A stretch of 5,756 nucleotides of DNA from Candidatus Planktophila sp. GTDB lineage: Bacteria > Actinomycetota > Actinomycetes > Nanopelagicales > Nanopelagicaceae. The notes under the pieces were generated by a model that saw only the letters and a program-made list of their open reading frames with translations, did no database searches and was not told where the DNA came from. The position numbers and the translations under genes are program-made. Numbering within the stretch: the first letter of the stretch is position 1; each line of letters begins with the position of its first letter. Positions 1 to 5,756 of this stretch are shown piece by piece. The stretch covers positions 3,332 to 9,087 of the forward strand of contig JAHECV010000031.1 in NCBI GenBank assembly GCA_024641555.1. Direction: 5' to 3'.

Positions 1-76
1 TCAGACCGGTAATCAAAGCCGAACCAATACCGCCGCTACCGCCGGTTACGACAACGCTATAACCCTGTAACTCCAT
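1..76 (-). CDS. Short-chain dehydrogenase/reductase, N-terminal fragment (continues past the left edge)
   Basis: Only the first 25 codons are visible, from the ATG at 76-74 to the window edge. They encode a short beta strand followed by TGGSGGIG, the TGxxxGxG dinucleotide-binding signature that opens the Rossmann fold of classical short-chain dehydrogenases. The protein is therefore probably a cytoplasmic NAD(P)(H)-dependent oxidoreductase acting on a sugar, sugar alcohol or sugar acid. Substrate and catalytic residues (Ser-Tyr-Lys) lie outside the window. The start is supported by an AGGA sequence a few bases upstream, inside the end of the preceding gene, whose stop codon is only 2 nt away. 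It is thus the third gene of a tight minus-strand operon. An extended SDR (epimerase type) cannot be excluded from this fragment, although the glycine spacing favours the classical type. Confidence 0.8.
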   Translation of the reverse strand, partial: MELQGYSVVVTGGSGGIGSALITGL

Positions 77-78
77 AG

Positions 79-891
79 TTAGGATCCTATCGATCTACGT
101 AAGTTGGAAACGCTGGTCTTTGCCCAAGTGTTTTCAAGTTCAACAGTTGCTTCGTAACTATTTTGGCGTGGCGTCCAGAGTTCAATGACTGCCGTGATCT
201 CTCGCTTTACCCCACCAACTGCAGATATAACTTCGGCAACGTTTAGCCGTCCTTCGCCAAGAGCGGTACCCCGAACCGTAAAGCCCATCTGCCCGTTGGT
301 TCGAATTACTTCGAAATCTTTCATGTGAACATTTATGGCACGTGGCGCCAGCGCTGGAATTACGGTATTCGGTGCCTCTACTGCGCCTAATGAATTAACA
401 GTATCTAGGCAGATTCCAACCCAATCTGAACCAACCCGATCGATAATCTCGTTAAATTCTGAACAAGTTAAACGATCGTGATTTTCAATTGCTAATTTAA
501 TACCGACATCTTTGAATTTTGATTCAAATGGTTTTAGTAGTTCCACTATCTCAGGGATGTTCGGTTCGTGTCCTTTACTGTCTATAACTACACGAAGAAT
601 TGGTGAACCGAGTATTTGCGAAATTCGGAGAAAATTTGCAATATTTTCAGATTTAATTCCACGTGTACCTACTTCCAAACCGATTCCATAACTATCGGCT
701 TGCGCCTTTACTTTTAATAAATCTTCATCGCTAAGCCCGCCAATCGGTAAATTATCGGCAATTTGCAGCACATCGGCCTTGAATTCGTGGGCGCGCTCCA
801 GGAGTTCAAGTGCGCTCATCGCCACTGGATGTTCTGGCTCTATTCCGCCGATCGCCCAGGGAAAGGTGAAACTGGAAATACCTAGTTTCAT
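79..891 (-). CDS. Sugar phosphate isomerase/epimerase family TIM-barrel protein; possible 3-oxo-isoapionate decarboxylase (OiaC-like)
   Basis: A 270-residue cytoplasmic protein of the xylose-isomerase-like TIM-barrel (AP_endonuc_2) superfamily, of normal length. The four expected divalent-metal ligands are visible: Glu136 in LAIENHD, Asp163 in GICLDTVNS, His189 in NVHMKDF and Glu237 in AVIELW. A typical late loop, LGEGRLNV (211-218), precedes the last strands. The fold and an intact metal site are therefore well supported, but the family covers isomerases, epimerases, dehydratases and decarboxylases. From memory, OiaC, which decarboxylates 3-oxo-isoapionate to L-erythrulose in D-apiose catabolism, belongs to this fold and works after ApnO. 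The upstream neighbour here resembles ApnO, which is the main reason for the suggestion. The gap from that gene is 4 nt, and a GGAG lies about 12 nt before the ATG inside its coding end. A different keto-sugar isomerase or epimerase is a real alternative. Confidence 0.85.
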   Translation of the reverse strand: MKLGISSFTFPWAIGGIEPEHPVAMSALELLERAHEFKADVLQIADNLPIGGLSDEDLLKVKAQADSYGIGLEVGTRGIKSENIANFLRISQILGSPILRVVIDSKGHEPNIPEIVELLKPFESKFKDVGIKLAIENHDRLTCSEFNEIIDRVGSDWVGICLDTVNSLGAVEAPNTVIPALAPRAINVHMKDFEVIRTNGQMGFTVRGTALGEGRLNVAEVISAVGGVKREITAVIELWTPRQNSYEATVELENTWAKTSVSNLRRSIGS

Positions 892-895
892 GTAG

Positions 896-1741
896 TTACT
901 TATCTCCGCCGGTTATTTGCTTAACGCTAGCGAGCACATTTTCGGGTTTGAATATGGCATCCCAATCATCACGGAAGAGCGAACCTTGCGCGTTTTTTAG
1001 CGCCATGAGTGCGCCATCAGATAACTTCCAGTTAAGTTCTTCGAATAATAAAGCGATGCTTATCTGCAAATGTCCCATACAGAAATCCTTTGCGGCAGCT
1101 TCCGGAACACCAAGATCAATCACTTTTTGCAGGCCTTGAGTGATTACTTCTACGCAACCATTAATTAGCGTTTCGCTAAGTGCGGGTTCGAGAAGCGCCA
1201 TTTGTTGAACTGTTATGCGGTGGCTCGCGCTGATTGGCGCAAACATTTCGGTAGCAATTGTTTCAACTAGATCTGCTTCTTCTTCAGTTCCCCAAGCGAT
1301 TGCAAATACCAACGCTTGCGTTGCAAGTCCGCCTCCCCAGTAATCACGACGGGCTGCTGGATCTGATTCACCCAAAAGACTAAATACCGGCGGATGGGTT
1401 GGATGACAAACAAAGCAAGAGATATCTGCACGATGCTTAACGCGGTCTGCAGCGATTGCTGCTGGATCAAGGAAGAGAATTTTTGTTCCGGGATCTAACT
1501 TCGGGACAACTTCGTCTGAGATCTGACGAACCAGCGCGTCGGGAGTTGTAAAAATAACTACATCGGTTCCCTTAAGCGCATCATCTAACTCCATAACTGT
1601 ATGACCGGCCTCGCGGATACGGGTTTGTCCGGCTTCTGATTTTTCGACGAAGCGAAGCTCATACTTCTTTGTATCAAGAAGTGGCTTGGTTACACGGTTA
1701 CCCATTTTGCCGCCAGCGCCTAAAATCGTAATGACAGTCAT
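896..1741 (-). CDS. NAD-binding oxidoreductase with phosphogluconate-dehydrogenase C-terminal domain; D-apionate oxidoisomerase-like (ApnO-like)
   Basis: A 281-residue cytoplasmic protein. Residues 3-16 form a Rossmann strand and glycine-rich loop, ILGAGGKMGNR, for NAD(P). The acidic residue at the end of the second strand (E33) suits NAD. The cofactor domain continues through VVIFTTPDAL (61-70) and ILFLDPAA (88-95). A distinctive CHPTHPPVF segment (112-120) follows, then a helical C-terminal half with EPALSETL (185-192), resembling the 6-phosphogluconate-dehydrogenase-like dimerisation and catalytic domain. From memory, this architecture matches ApnO, which oxidises and rearranges D-apionate to 3-oxo-isoapionate. 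I cannot confirm orthology, so the safe name is the domain-based one. It is the first gene of the minus-strand operon. The start is clear: TAAGGAG lies 5 nt before the ATG, the strongest Shine-Dalgarno sequence in the window, suggesting high translation. Other beta-hydroxyacid dehydrogenase-type activities are possible. Confidence 0.8.
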   Translation of the reverse strand: MTVITILGAGGKMGNRVTKPLLDTKKYELRFVEKSEAGQTRIREAGHTVMELDDALKGTDVVIFTTPDALVRQISDEVVPKLDPGTKILFLDPAAIAADRVKHRADISCFVCHPTHPPVFSLLGESDPAARRDYWGGGLATQALVFAIAWGTEEEADLVETIATEMFAPISASHRITVQQMALLEPALSETLINGCVEVITQGLQKVIDLGVPEAAAKDFCMGHLQISIALLFEELNWKLSDGALMALKNAQGSLFRDDWDAIFKPENVLASVKQITGGDK

Positions 1742-1764
1742 CAGAACTCCTTAATTTTAATTTC

Positions 1765-1781
1765 AGTTAACTTTTTCAACT
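1765..1781. promoter_or_regulatory. Imperfect 17-bp palindrome, possible operator
   Basis: The sequence reads AGTTAACTTTTTCAACT. The outer arms AGTT and AACT are complementary, and one further symmetric A-T pair lies inside each arm, giving five matched pairs out of eight around a central base. It sits in the AT-rich part of the divergent intergenic region and overlaps the best minus-strand -35-like element. Both its size and its position would suit a dimeric sugar-responsive repressor (LacI or GntR type). Short AT-rich palindromes arise often by chance, no second copy was found, and no regulator gene is present in the window, so this is only a candidate. Confidence 0.2.
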
Positions 1782-1816
1782 CTAGCAGCAGCGAATATCC
1801 CTGCGGTAGGCTCCTC

Positions 1817-1821
1817 AGGTG
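1817..1821 (+). promoter_or_regulatory. Ribosome binding site deciding the araB start
   Basis: AGGTG at 1817-1821 is complementary to the 16S rRNA anti-Shine-Dalgarno tail and lies 9 nt before the ATG at 1831. The alternative is a GTG at 1819, four codons earlier, preceded by a bare AGG at 1808-1810. An in-frame TAG at 1807-1809 excludes any earlier start. The ATG is preferred because it has the commoner start codon and a longer pairing. The GTG start would itself consume this site. Confidence 0.5.
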
Positions 1822-1830
1822 CCAGATTCA

Positions 1831-3504
1831 ATGAGCGATTTAGCCAATAGATATGTAATCGGGGTGGATTACGGAACCCTTTCGGGCCGTGCGCTACTTG
1901 TTCGCGTTTCAGATGGAACCGAGATTGCCACTGCCGTTTACGAATACCCGCATGCAGTTGTTGAAGATAAATTACCGACCTCAGGAGCGAAGTTGCCACC
2001 CGATTGGGCGCTACAAGTTCCTTCAGATTATGTAGATGTTTTAAAGGTGACCGTACCTGCAGTGCTCAAAGAATCAGGAATCGATCCCAAATTAGTCATC
2101 GGGATAACTACAGATTTCACTGCGTGCACTGTACTTCCGGTTAAAAGCGATGGCACCCCCCTCTGCGAACTTCCCGAGTTTTCTAAGAACCCACATGCTT
2201 TTGTAAAATTATGGAAACATCATTCTGCACAACCTCATGCAGATCGTATTAATGATCTTGCCCATTCCTGGAAAGAGCCTTGGATCTCACGTTACGGCGG
2301 AAAGATTTCATCCGAATGGGAATTTGCAAAAGCGCTCCAGGTTTTAGAAGAAGCTCCCGAGATTTACCAAGCGATGGATAAATGGGTGGAAGCTGCCGAC
2401 TGGATTATCTGGCAACTCTGCGGAAACTATGTACGCAATATCTGCACCGCAGGATATAAAGGTATTTACCAAGATGGAAAGTATCCAACGAAAAAGTACT
2501 TAGCCGCCTTAAACCCAAACTTTGAAAACTTTATTGGTGAAAAGTTGGAACAAGAGATTGGCGTACTTGGGGCATCTGCCGGAACGCTAACCGCTGAAGC
2601 GGCAAAGTGGACTGGACTTCCTGAAGGAATTGCAGTTGCAGTTGGAAACGTTGATGCACACGTAACTTCCGCTGCAGCTAATGCGGTAAACCCAGGACAA
2701 ATGGTTGCGATCATGGGAACTTCGACTTGTCACGTCATGGTCTCAGAAAAATTTGCAGAAGTTCCTGGCATGTGTGGCGTTGTAGATGGCGGAATCATCG
2801 ATGGCGCGCTCGGTTATGAAGCCGGACAATCAGGGGTTGGCGATATCTTCGGTTGGTTCGCCAATAATTACGCATCAGCCGAGTACACCGCAGCCGCTGC
2901 GGCAAAAGGCGTTGATATTCATACCTATCTATCAGAGCTGGCTAGCGCACAGCCTGTTGGCGCACATGGTTTGGTAGCCCTGGATTGGCAGAGCGGAAAT
3001 CGTTCAACTCTCGTTGATCACCAGCTATCTGGCCTGATTATGGGGCTAACACTTTCCACAAAGCCTGAAGAAATTTATCGGGCGATCGTTGAATCAACTG
3101 CTTACGGTGCCCGCAAGATCGTGCAGACTTTTAACGAATCTGGTGTGCCAGTAAAAGAATTCATCGCAGCTGGTGGGTTGATTAAAAATAATTTTGTAAT
3201 GCAGATCTACGCAGATGTATTAAATATGCCGATCACAATTATTAAATCTGCTCAAGGACCGGCGCTCGGCTCTGCAATTCACGCGGCCGTTGCCGCGGGT
3301 GCGTATAAGGATGTACAAACCGCTGCGGCGGCGATGGGTGGAGTCGCAAGTGAGCGTTACCAACCAAATCCAGCGAACACAAAGGTCTATGACGAACTTT
3401 ATAAGCATTACAACGATCTATACGAAAGCTTTGGCCACAACGGCGCAATGCATTCGTTGCGTGCGATTCGTGATCGTGCGCTCACAGCTGCGGAAGGAAA
3501 ATAA
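1831..3504 (+). CDS. araB: L-ribulokinase (FGGY family)
   Basis: A 557-residue cytoplasmic kinase (561 if the GTG at 1819 is used) that phosphorylates L-ribulose to L-ribulose 5-phosphate with ATP, the second step of L-arabinose catabolism. Numbering from the ATG, the N-terminal phosphate-binding motif is GVDYGTLSGRALLV (11-24). The ribulokinase-type segment TTDFTACT (93-100) and the conserved LWKHHSA (127-133) follow. K210 in TAGYKG, D275 in GNVDAH and E330 in GYEAGQSG correspond to the substrate-contact lysine, catalytic aspartate and glutamate known from characterised ribulokinases. The ATP-binding C-terminal domain has MGTSTCH (295-301), the FGGY-like GLIMGLTLSTKPEEIYRAI (401-419) and AAGGLIKNN (446-454). 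Length and motifs are complete, with no sign of damage. The gene overlaps araD by one base, so the two are translationally coupled. The sequence style, with DYGTLSGRAL near the start, looks actinobacterial. Confidence 0.96.
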   Translation: MSDLANRYVIGVDYGTLSGRALLVRVSDGTEIATAVYEYPHAVVEDKLPTSGAKLPPDWALQVPSDYVDVLKVTVPAVLKESGIDPKLVIGITTDFTACTVLPVKSDGTPLCELPEFSKNPHAFVKLWKHHSAQPHADRINDLAHSWKEPWISRYGGKISSEWEFAKALQVLEEAPEIYQAMDKWVEAADWIIWQLCGNYVRNICTAGYKGIYQDGKYPTKKYLAALNPNFENFIGEKLEQEIGVLGASAGTLTAEAAKWTGLPEGIAVAVGNVDAHVTSAAANAVNPGQMVAIMGTSTCHVMVSEKFAEVPGMCGVVDGGIIDGALGYEAGQSGVGDIFGWFANNYASAEYTAAAAAKGVDIHTYLSELASAQPVGAHGLVALDWQSGNRSTLVDHQLSGLIMGLTLSTKPEEIYRAIVESTAYGARKIVQTFNESGVPVKEFIAAGGLIKNNFVMQIYADVLNMPITIIKSAQGPALGSAIHAAVAAGAYKDVQTAAAAMGGVASERYQPNPANTKVYDELYKHYNDLYESFGHNGAMHSLRAIRDRALTAAEGK

Positions 3505-4166
3505 TGAGTTCCGATAAAGATTTGCGCGAAAAAGTTTGTAAGCTAAACATAGATCTGCAACGTTACGGATTAGTTGCCTGGACCGCTGGCAATGTTTCGG
3601 AACTTATGTCAGATGGCAAGCGCTTTATGATTAAACCGAGCGGAGTCAGCTACGAAGATCTAAAGCCATCACAAATGATTATCTGCGATCTTGATGGAAA
3701 TGTTTTAGAAGGCGAACTTTCACCATCTAGTGATACGCATACCCATGCTTATATTTATCGCAACATGGCTGGCGTTGGCGGAGTTGTTCATACGCATTCA
3801 AATTATGCAGCGGCATGGAGCGCAATTCACAGCTCTATTCCGTGCGCACTAACGGCTATGGCCGATGAGTTCGGTGGCGAAATTCCACTTGGACCATTTG
3901 CGCTTATCGGTAACGATGCAATTGGAAAAGGTGTGGTCGAAACCCTTACAGGTCACCGTTCTTCTGCCGTAATTATGAAAAACCACGGCGTTTTCTCAAT
4001 CGGAAAAGATGCAACCGCAGCAGTTAAATCTGCAGTGATGTGTGAAGATGTTGCTAAAACAACTTGGATCGCCAAGACACTTGGCACACTTCAATTAATT
4101 GATCAAGAGAGCGTTGATAAGTTGTATGACCGCTATCAAAATATTTACGGACAACGCGGGAAATAA
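3504..4166 (+). CDS. araD: L-ribulose-5-phosphate 4-epimerase
   Basis: A 220-residue cytoplasmic class II aldolase/epimerase that converts L-ribulose 5-phosphate to D-xylulose 5-phosphate, delivering arabinose carbon to the pentose phosphate pathway. The family motifs are all present in order: GNVS (29-32) and KPSG (44-47) for phosphate binding, SSDTHTH (75-81) with Asp77, the metal-binding HTH (96-98), Asp121 in the MADEFGG loop as a catalytic acid/base candidate, and His161 in KNHG as the third metal ligand. Near the C-terminus is YGQ with Tyr215, equivalent to the catalytic tyrosine of the E. coli enzyme. The ATG shares its A with the araB stop (TAATG), and AAGGA at 3494-3498 gives a 5-nt spacing, so the start is firm. 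Related aldolases such as L-fuculose-phosphate aldolase are less likely because of the araB partner and the conserved epimerase tyrosine. Confidence 0.95.
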   Translation: MSSDKDLREKVCKLNIDLQRYGLVAWTAGNVSELMSDGKRFMIKPSGVSYEDLKPSQMIICDLDGNVLEGELSPSSDTHTHAYIYRNMAGVGGVVHTHSNYAAAWSAIHSSIPCALTAMADEFGGEIPLGPFALIGNDAIGKGVVETLTGHRSSAVIMKNHGVFSIGKDATAAVKSAVMCEDVAKTTWIAKTLGTLQLIDQESVDKLYDRYQNIYGQRGK

Positions 4167-4167
4167 G

Positions 4168-4199
4168 CGTATCCAAATACGAATTTCAGTTGTAGCAAC
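4168..4199 (+). other. Two small hairpins in the araD to ROK-gene gap
   Basis: Just after the araD stop, CGTAT (4168-4172) pairs with ATACG (4177-4181) around a 4-nt loop. Slightly further on, GTTG (4189-4192) pairs with CAAC (4196-4199) around a 3-nt loop. Both stems are perfect but short, and neither is followed by a T-tract, so they are not a standard intrinsic terminator. They could slow RNA decay or attenuate downstream expression, or may simply be chance. Confidence 0.25.
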
Positions 4200-4205
4200 G
4201 GTTGT

Positions 4206-4210
4206 GGGAG
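4206..4210 (+). promoter_or_regulatory. Ribosome binding site deciding the ROK-gene start
   Basis: GGGAG at 4206-4210 lies 9 nt before the ATG at 4220. Two in-frame TTG codons, at 4202 and 4214, are possible earlier starts, and an in-frame TAG at 4193-4195 limits any extension. The TTG at 4202 would place this Shine-Dalgarno sequence inside the gene and leave itself without one, so the ATG is preferred. Confidence 0.6.
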
Positions 4211-4219
4211 AATTTGCCT

Positions 4220-4987
4220 ATGGCCAACGATGAACGCTTAACCCTCTCAGTCGACTGCGGCGGTCTCTTTTTAAAGAGCTGCGTACTCGATGAGTCGGGG
4301 ACGATGCATTCCAAGCCAAGTCGGATCGAAACTCCATATCCGCTTTCACCAGATCGATTTATTGAAACTATAAAAGGTATTTCAGACTCACTCCCAACGA
4401 CCTATCGTGCAACTGTAGGTATGCCCGGAATGATTCGCCACGGAGTGGTTATCTCCACGCCGCATTACATGACCAAAGCTGGTCCTCGCACAAAGATTGA
4501 TCCTGAACTCCAAGAGCAATGGAGCGGATTTGATATGCAGAATGCGCTTACTAAGAAATTAGCGATGCCAACTCGTGTATTAAATGATGCAGAAGTCCAC
4601 GGAGCCGGAATCATCTCTGGCTCTGGTTACGAAGTTGTAATCACACTTGGCACCGGACTTGGTTTTGCAATTTTTTACGGCGGATCACTTTCACCTCATA
4701 TTGAGTTTTCTCATGCACCAGTGCGTCGCGCTACAACTTATGACACCTGGATCGGCGAACATGAACGGCGTCGTCTTGGAAATGCATTCTGGTCACGACG
4801 GATTCGCGCCATGGTTGATGAGCTTCGCCCAGTATTTATGTGGGATCGCCTCTATATCGGTGGTGGAAATGCACGTTGTATTCGCCAGGCTGATCTGGAT
4901 CGTATGGGCGATGAAGTCGTAATTGTGCCAAACGCTGCAGGTGTAGCCGGTGGCGTTCGCGCCTGGACGCTTGAACAGTACAAGTAA
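4220..4987 (+). CDS. ROK-family kinase-like protein, polyphosphate-glucokinase type
   Basis: A 255-residue cytoplasmic protein (261 from the TTG at 4202) with the ASKHA/ROK layout. It has an N-terminal VDCGGLFLKS (11-20), VGMPG (66-70), LNDAEVHGAG (121-130) with the catalytic-base candidate Asp123, TLGTGLGFAIF (142-152), IEFSH (161-165) in place of the sugar-binding ELGH, and IGGGNA (213-218). The motif spacing and length match actinobacterial polyphosphate/ATP glucokinases (PPGK), and the zinc-binding cysteine motif of other ROK proteins is absent, as in PPGK. No DNA-binding domain is present, so it is not a ROK repressor. The phosphate-1 motif is unusual: the normal DxGGT has leucine in place of threonine, and the ELGH glycine is serine. 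It lies 53 nt after araD on the same strand, in the place where araA is often found. A phosphorylating role on glucose or another hexose is likely; the substrate is not known. Confidence 0.8.
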   Translation: MANDERLTLSVDCGGLFLKSCVLDESGTMHSKPSRIETPYPLSPDRFIETIKGISDSLPTTYRATVGMPGMIRHGVVISTPHYMTKAGPRTKIDPELQEQWSGFDMQNALTKKLAMPTRVLNDAEVHGAGIISGSGYEVVITLGTGLGFAIFYGGSLSPHIEFSHAPVRRATTYDTWIGEHERRRLGNAFWSRRIRAMVDELRPVFMWDRLYIGGGNARCIRQADLDRMGDEVVIVPNAAGVAGGVRAWTLEQYK

Positions 4988-5756
4988 TTAAATATTTAGC
5001 TTAAAAATCCCGGCCGCTATCCCTGCAAATTGCGCAGCTCCCGTTGCGCCAGCCTCAGTCGCATCGGAAATTTTATAGCTTCCAAATTGTCTATTTTTTG
5101 CGCTAGCGATCATGGGATTCTTGATCCAGCCACCAGCAATGACAACATCGCTTGCCTTGCCAGTGAATTTCTCTATAAGTGAAACCATCGCCGCGGAGTC
5201 TTCGATTAAATGTTCAGTAGTCGCCCGAAAAAGCGCTGCCGGAGTCACTGCATCATCGAGATTTGTAACTGAAAGACCGTGATAATCATTTACAACGCGC
5301 ATCGCGCTAGCTGTTGGATCAATTTTTAGCGCGGCTTCACCAAGTGCGACTTTTTCATCGCGCGTAGAGACACCGACAAGTGAACAGACTCTTTCAAGAG
5401 TTAATCCAGTCGGAAGCGCACCAAGCAAAGTGAAATGGTCGGCAATTACCGAGCAACTCAATCCAACATTTGCTGCAGCGAGTTCCGCGATAGCTTCGCG
5501 GGATAGTGGTTTCTTAAAAGTACGTAGTAGCGCTTCTGCAGTTCCCATGGAATCAAAGAGCGAACCTTCATTAATCGCACCGCAGTAATAAGCGGCGGTA
5601 AAGTGATCATGTCCGGCAATGGTAATTACCGCACCTCGCAATACTTCTGGTGCTTCGTTATTAACAATTCCGATTGGCTCGCCTGCAACAACTAAGCGCG
5701 CTAAGAAATCTTCACCGCCACCGACTAGCGCCATCGCTTCATGCCAAGGTGCGCGA
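4988..5756 (-). CDS. FGGY-family carbohydrate kinase, C-terminal half (5' end beyond the right edge)
   Basis: The reading frame is open to the window edge, so the methionine codon at 5734-5732 is internal and the true start lies outside. About 256 residues are visible, roughly the second half of a usual FGGY kinase of about 490-500 residues. GHDHF at 5614-5600 carries the catalytic-base aspartate at the junction of the two domains. DSMGTAEALL follows as the nucleotide-phosphate loop, and near the end VVIAGGWIKNP and the SDATEAGATGAA segment form the adenine-side motifs. It should phosphorylate a sugar or polyol with ATP in the cytoplasm. It is clearly different from AraB, whose equivalent motif is GNVDAH, so it is not a duplicate ribulokinase. 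Xylulose or another ketose or polyol are candidate substrates, but the N-terminal sugar-binding domain needed to judge this is missing. Its TAA directly abuts the stop of the convergent ROK gene. Confidence 0.88.
   Translation of the reverse strand, partial: RAPWHEAMALVGGGEDFLARLVVAGEPIGIVNNEAPEVLRGAVITIAGHDHFTAAYYCGAINEGSLFDSMGTAEALLRTFKKPLSREAIAELAAANVGLSCSVIADHFTLLGALPTGLTLERVCSLVGVSTRDEKVALGEAALKIDPTASAMRVVNDYHGLSVTNLDDAVTPAALFRATTEHLIEDSAAMVSLIEKFTGKASDVVIAGGWIKNPMIASAKNRQFGSYKISDATEAGATGAAQFAGIAAGIFKLNI

Larger units (their letters stand above)
1742..1830. promoter_or_regulatory. Divergent intergenic region between the oxidoisomerase-like operon and araB
   Basis: These 89 bases separate two genes transcribed in opposite directions, so both promoters should lie here or just inside the genes. 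The left part is AT-rich. No convincing -35/-10 pair with normal spacing was found on either strand. The best minus-strand candidate is TTGAAA (1779-1774) with TAAAAT (1759-1754), but the 14-nt spacer is short and the transcript would start within the Shine-Dalgarno sequence. On the plus strand, GAATAT (1793-1798) is a weak -10 candidate without a good -35. The arrangement would allow one regulator to control both operons. This call rests on gene arrangement, not on recognised promoter sequences. Confidence 0.45.

Noticed and set aside
948..1139. Plus-strand open frame of 63 codons opposite the oxidoisomerase-like gene
   Set aside because: It is antisense to a well-supported gene with a strong Shine-Dalgarno sequence and intact domains, and its translation shows no recognisable features.
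1754..1779. Sigma-70-type promoter for the minus-strand operon (TTGAAA with TAAAAT)
   Set aside because: The spacer is only 14 nt, and the predicted transcription start would fall in the Shine-Dalgarno sequence. It is kept only as a weak candidate within the intergenic region.
1763..1999. Minus-strand open frame of 78 codons covering part of the divergent intergenic region
   Set aside because: Most of it is antisense to the start of araB, its predicted protein resembles nothing known to me, and it would fill the only room for the divergent promoters.
2466..2714. Minus-strand open frame of 82 codons inside araB
   Set aside because: It is fully antisense to a conserved part of the ribulokinase, and its Ala/Pro/Ser-rich composition is typical of a shadow frame.
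4168..4199. Intrinsic terminator between araD and the ROK gene
   Set aside because: The stems are only 5 and 4 bp, AT-containing, and not followed by a run of T.
4647..4922. Plus-strand open frame of 91 codons inside the ROK gene
   Set aside because: It lies in another frame over conserved ROK motifs (TLGTGLG to IGGGNA), so it is an overlap artefact.

Overview
The window is a densely packed bacterial sugar-catabolism region with two operon-like blocks diverging from one short intergenic region, and a third block entering from the right on the minus strand. Every gene reads as carbohydrate metabolism. There are no RNA genes, mobile elements, CRISPR arrays or long non-coding stretches. The only gaps are 89 bp (1742-1830) and 53 bp (4167-4219).

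The left block is on the minus strand and is read from 1741 towards 1. It starts with an NAD-binding oxidoreductase of the phosphogluconate-dehydrogenase C-terminal-domain type, resembling D-apionate oxidoisomerase. Next comes a xylose-isomerase-like TIM-barrel protein, then the first 25 codons of a short-chain dehydrogenase that leaves the window. The gaps are 4 and 2 nt, so they are very probably co-transcribed. An oxidoisomerase beside a TIM-barrel protein recalls the non-phosphorylated end of D-apiose catabolism (apionate to 3-oxo-isoapionate to L-erythrulose). This assignment is a hypothesis.

The right block is on the plus strand: L-ribulokinase (araB), L-ribulose-5-phosphate 4-epimerase (araD, overlapping araB by one base), then a polyphosphate-glucokinase-like ROK-family protein. 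AraB and AraD convert L-ribulose to D-xylulose 5-phosphate. L-arabinose isomerase (araA), which would normally supply the L-ribulose, is absent from the window.

At the right edge, a convergent minus-strand gene encodes the C-terminal half of an FGGY-family carbohydrate kinase. Its stop codon directly abuts the stop of the ROK gene with no spacer. If the apiose reading is right, the locus handles two sugars that occur together in plant pectin, L-arabinose and D-apiose.

The organism is probably an actinobacterium: AraB and AraD look actinobacterial, and polyphosphate-glucokinase-type ROK proteins are typical of that phylum. The moderate G+C (about 48% in one line counted by hand) and very tight packing would suit a streamlined freshwater lineage such as the Nanopelagicales (acI). 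That placement is inference from composition and family resemblance, not from a marker gene.
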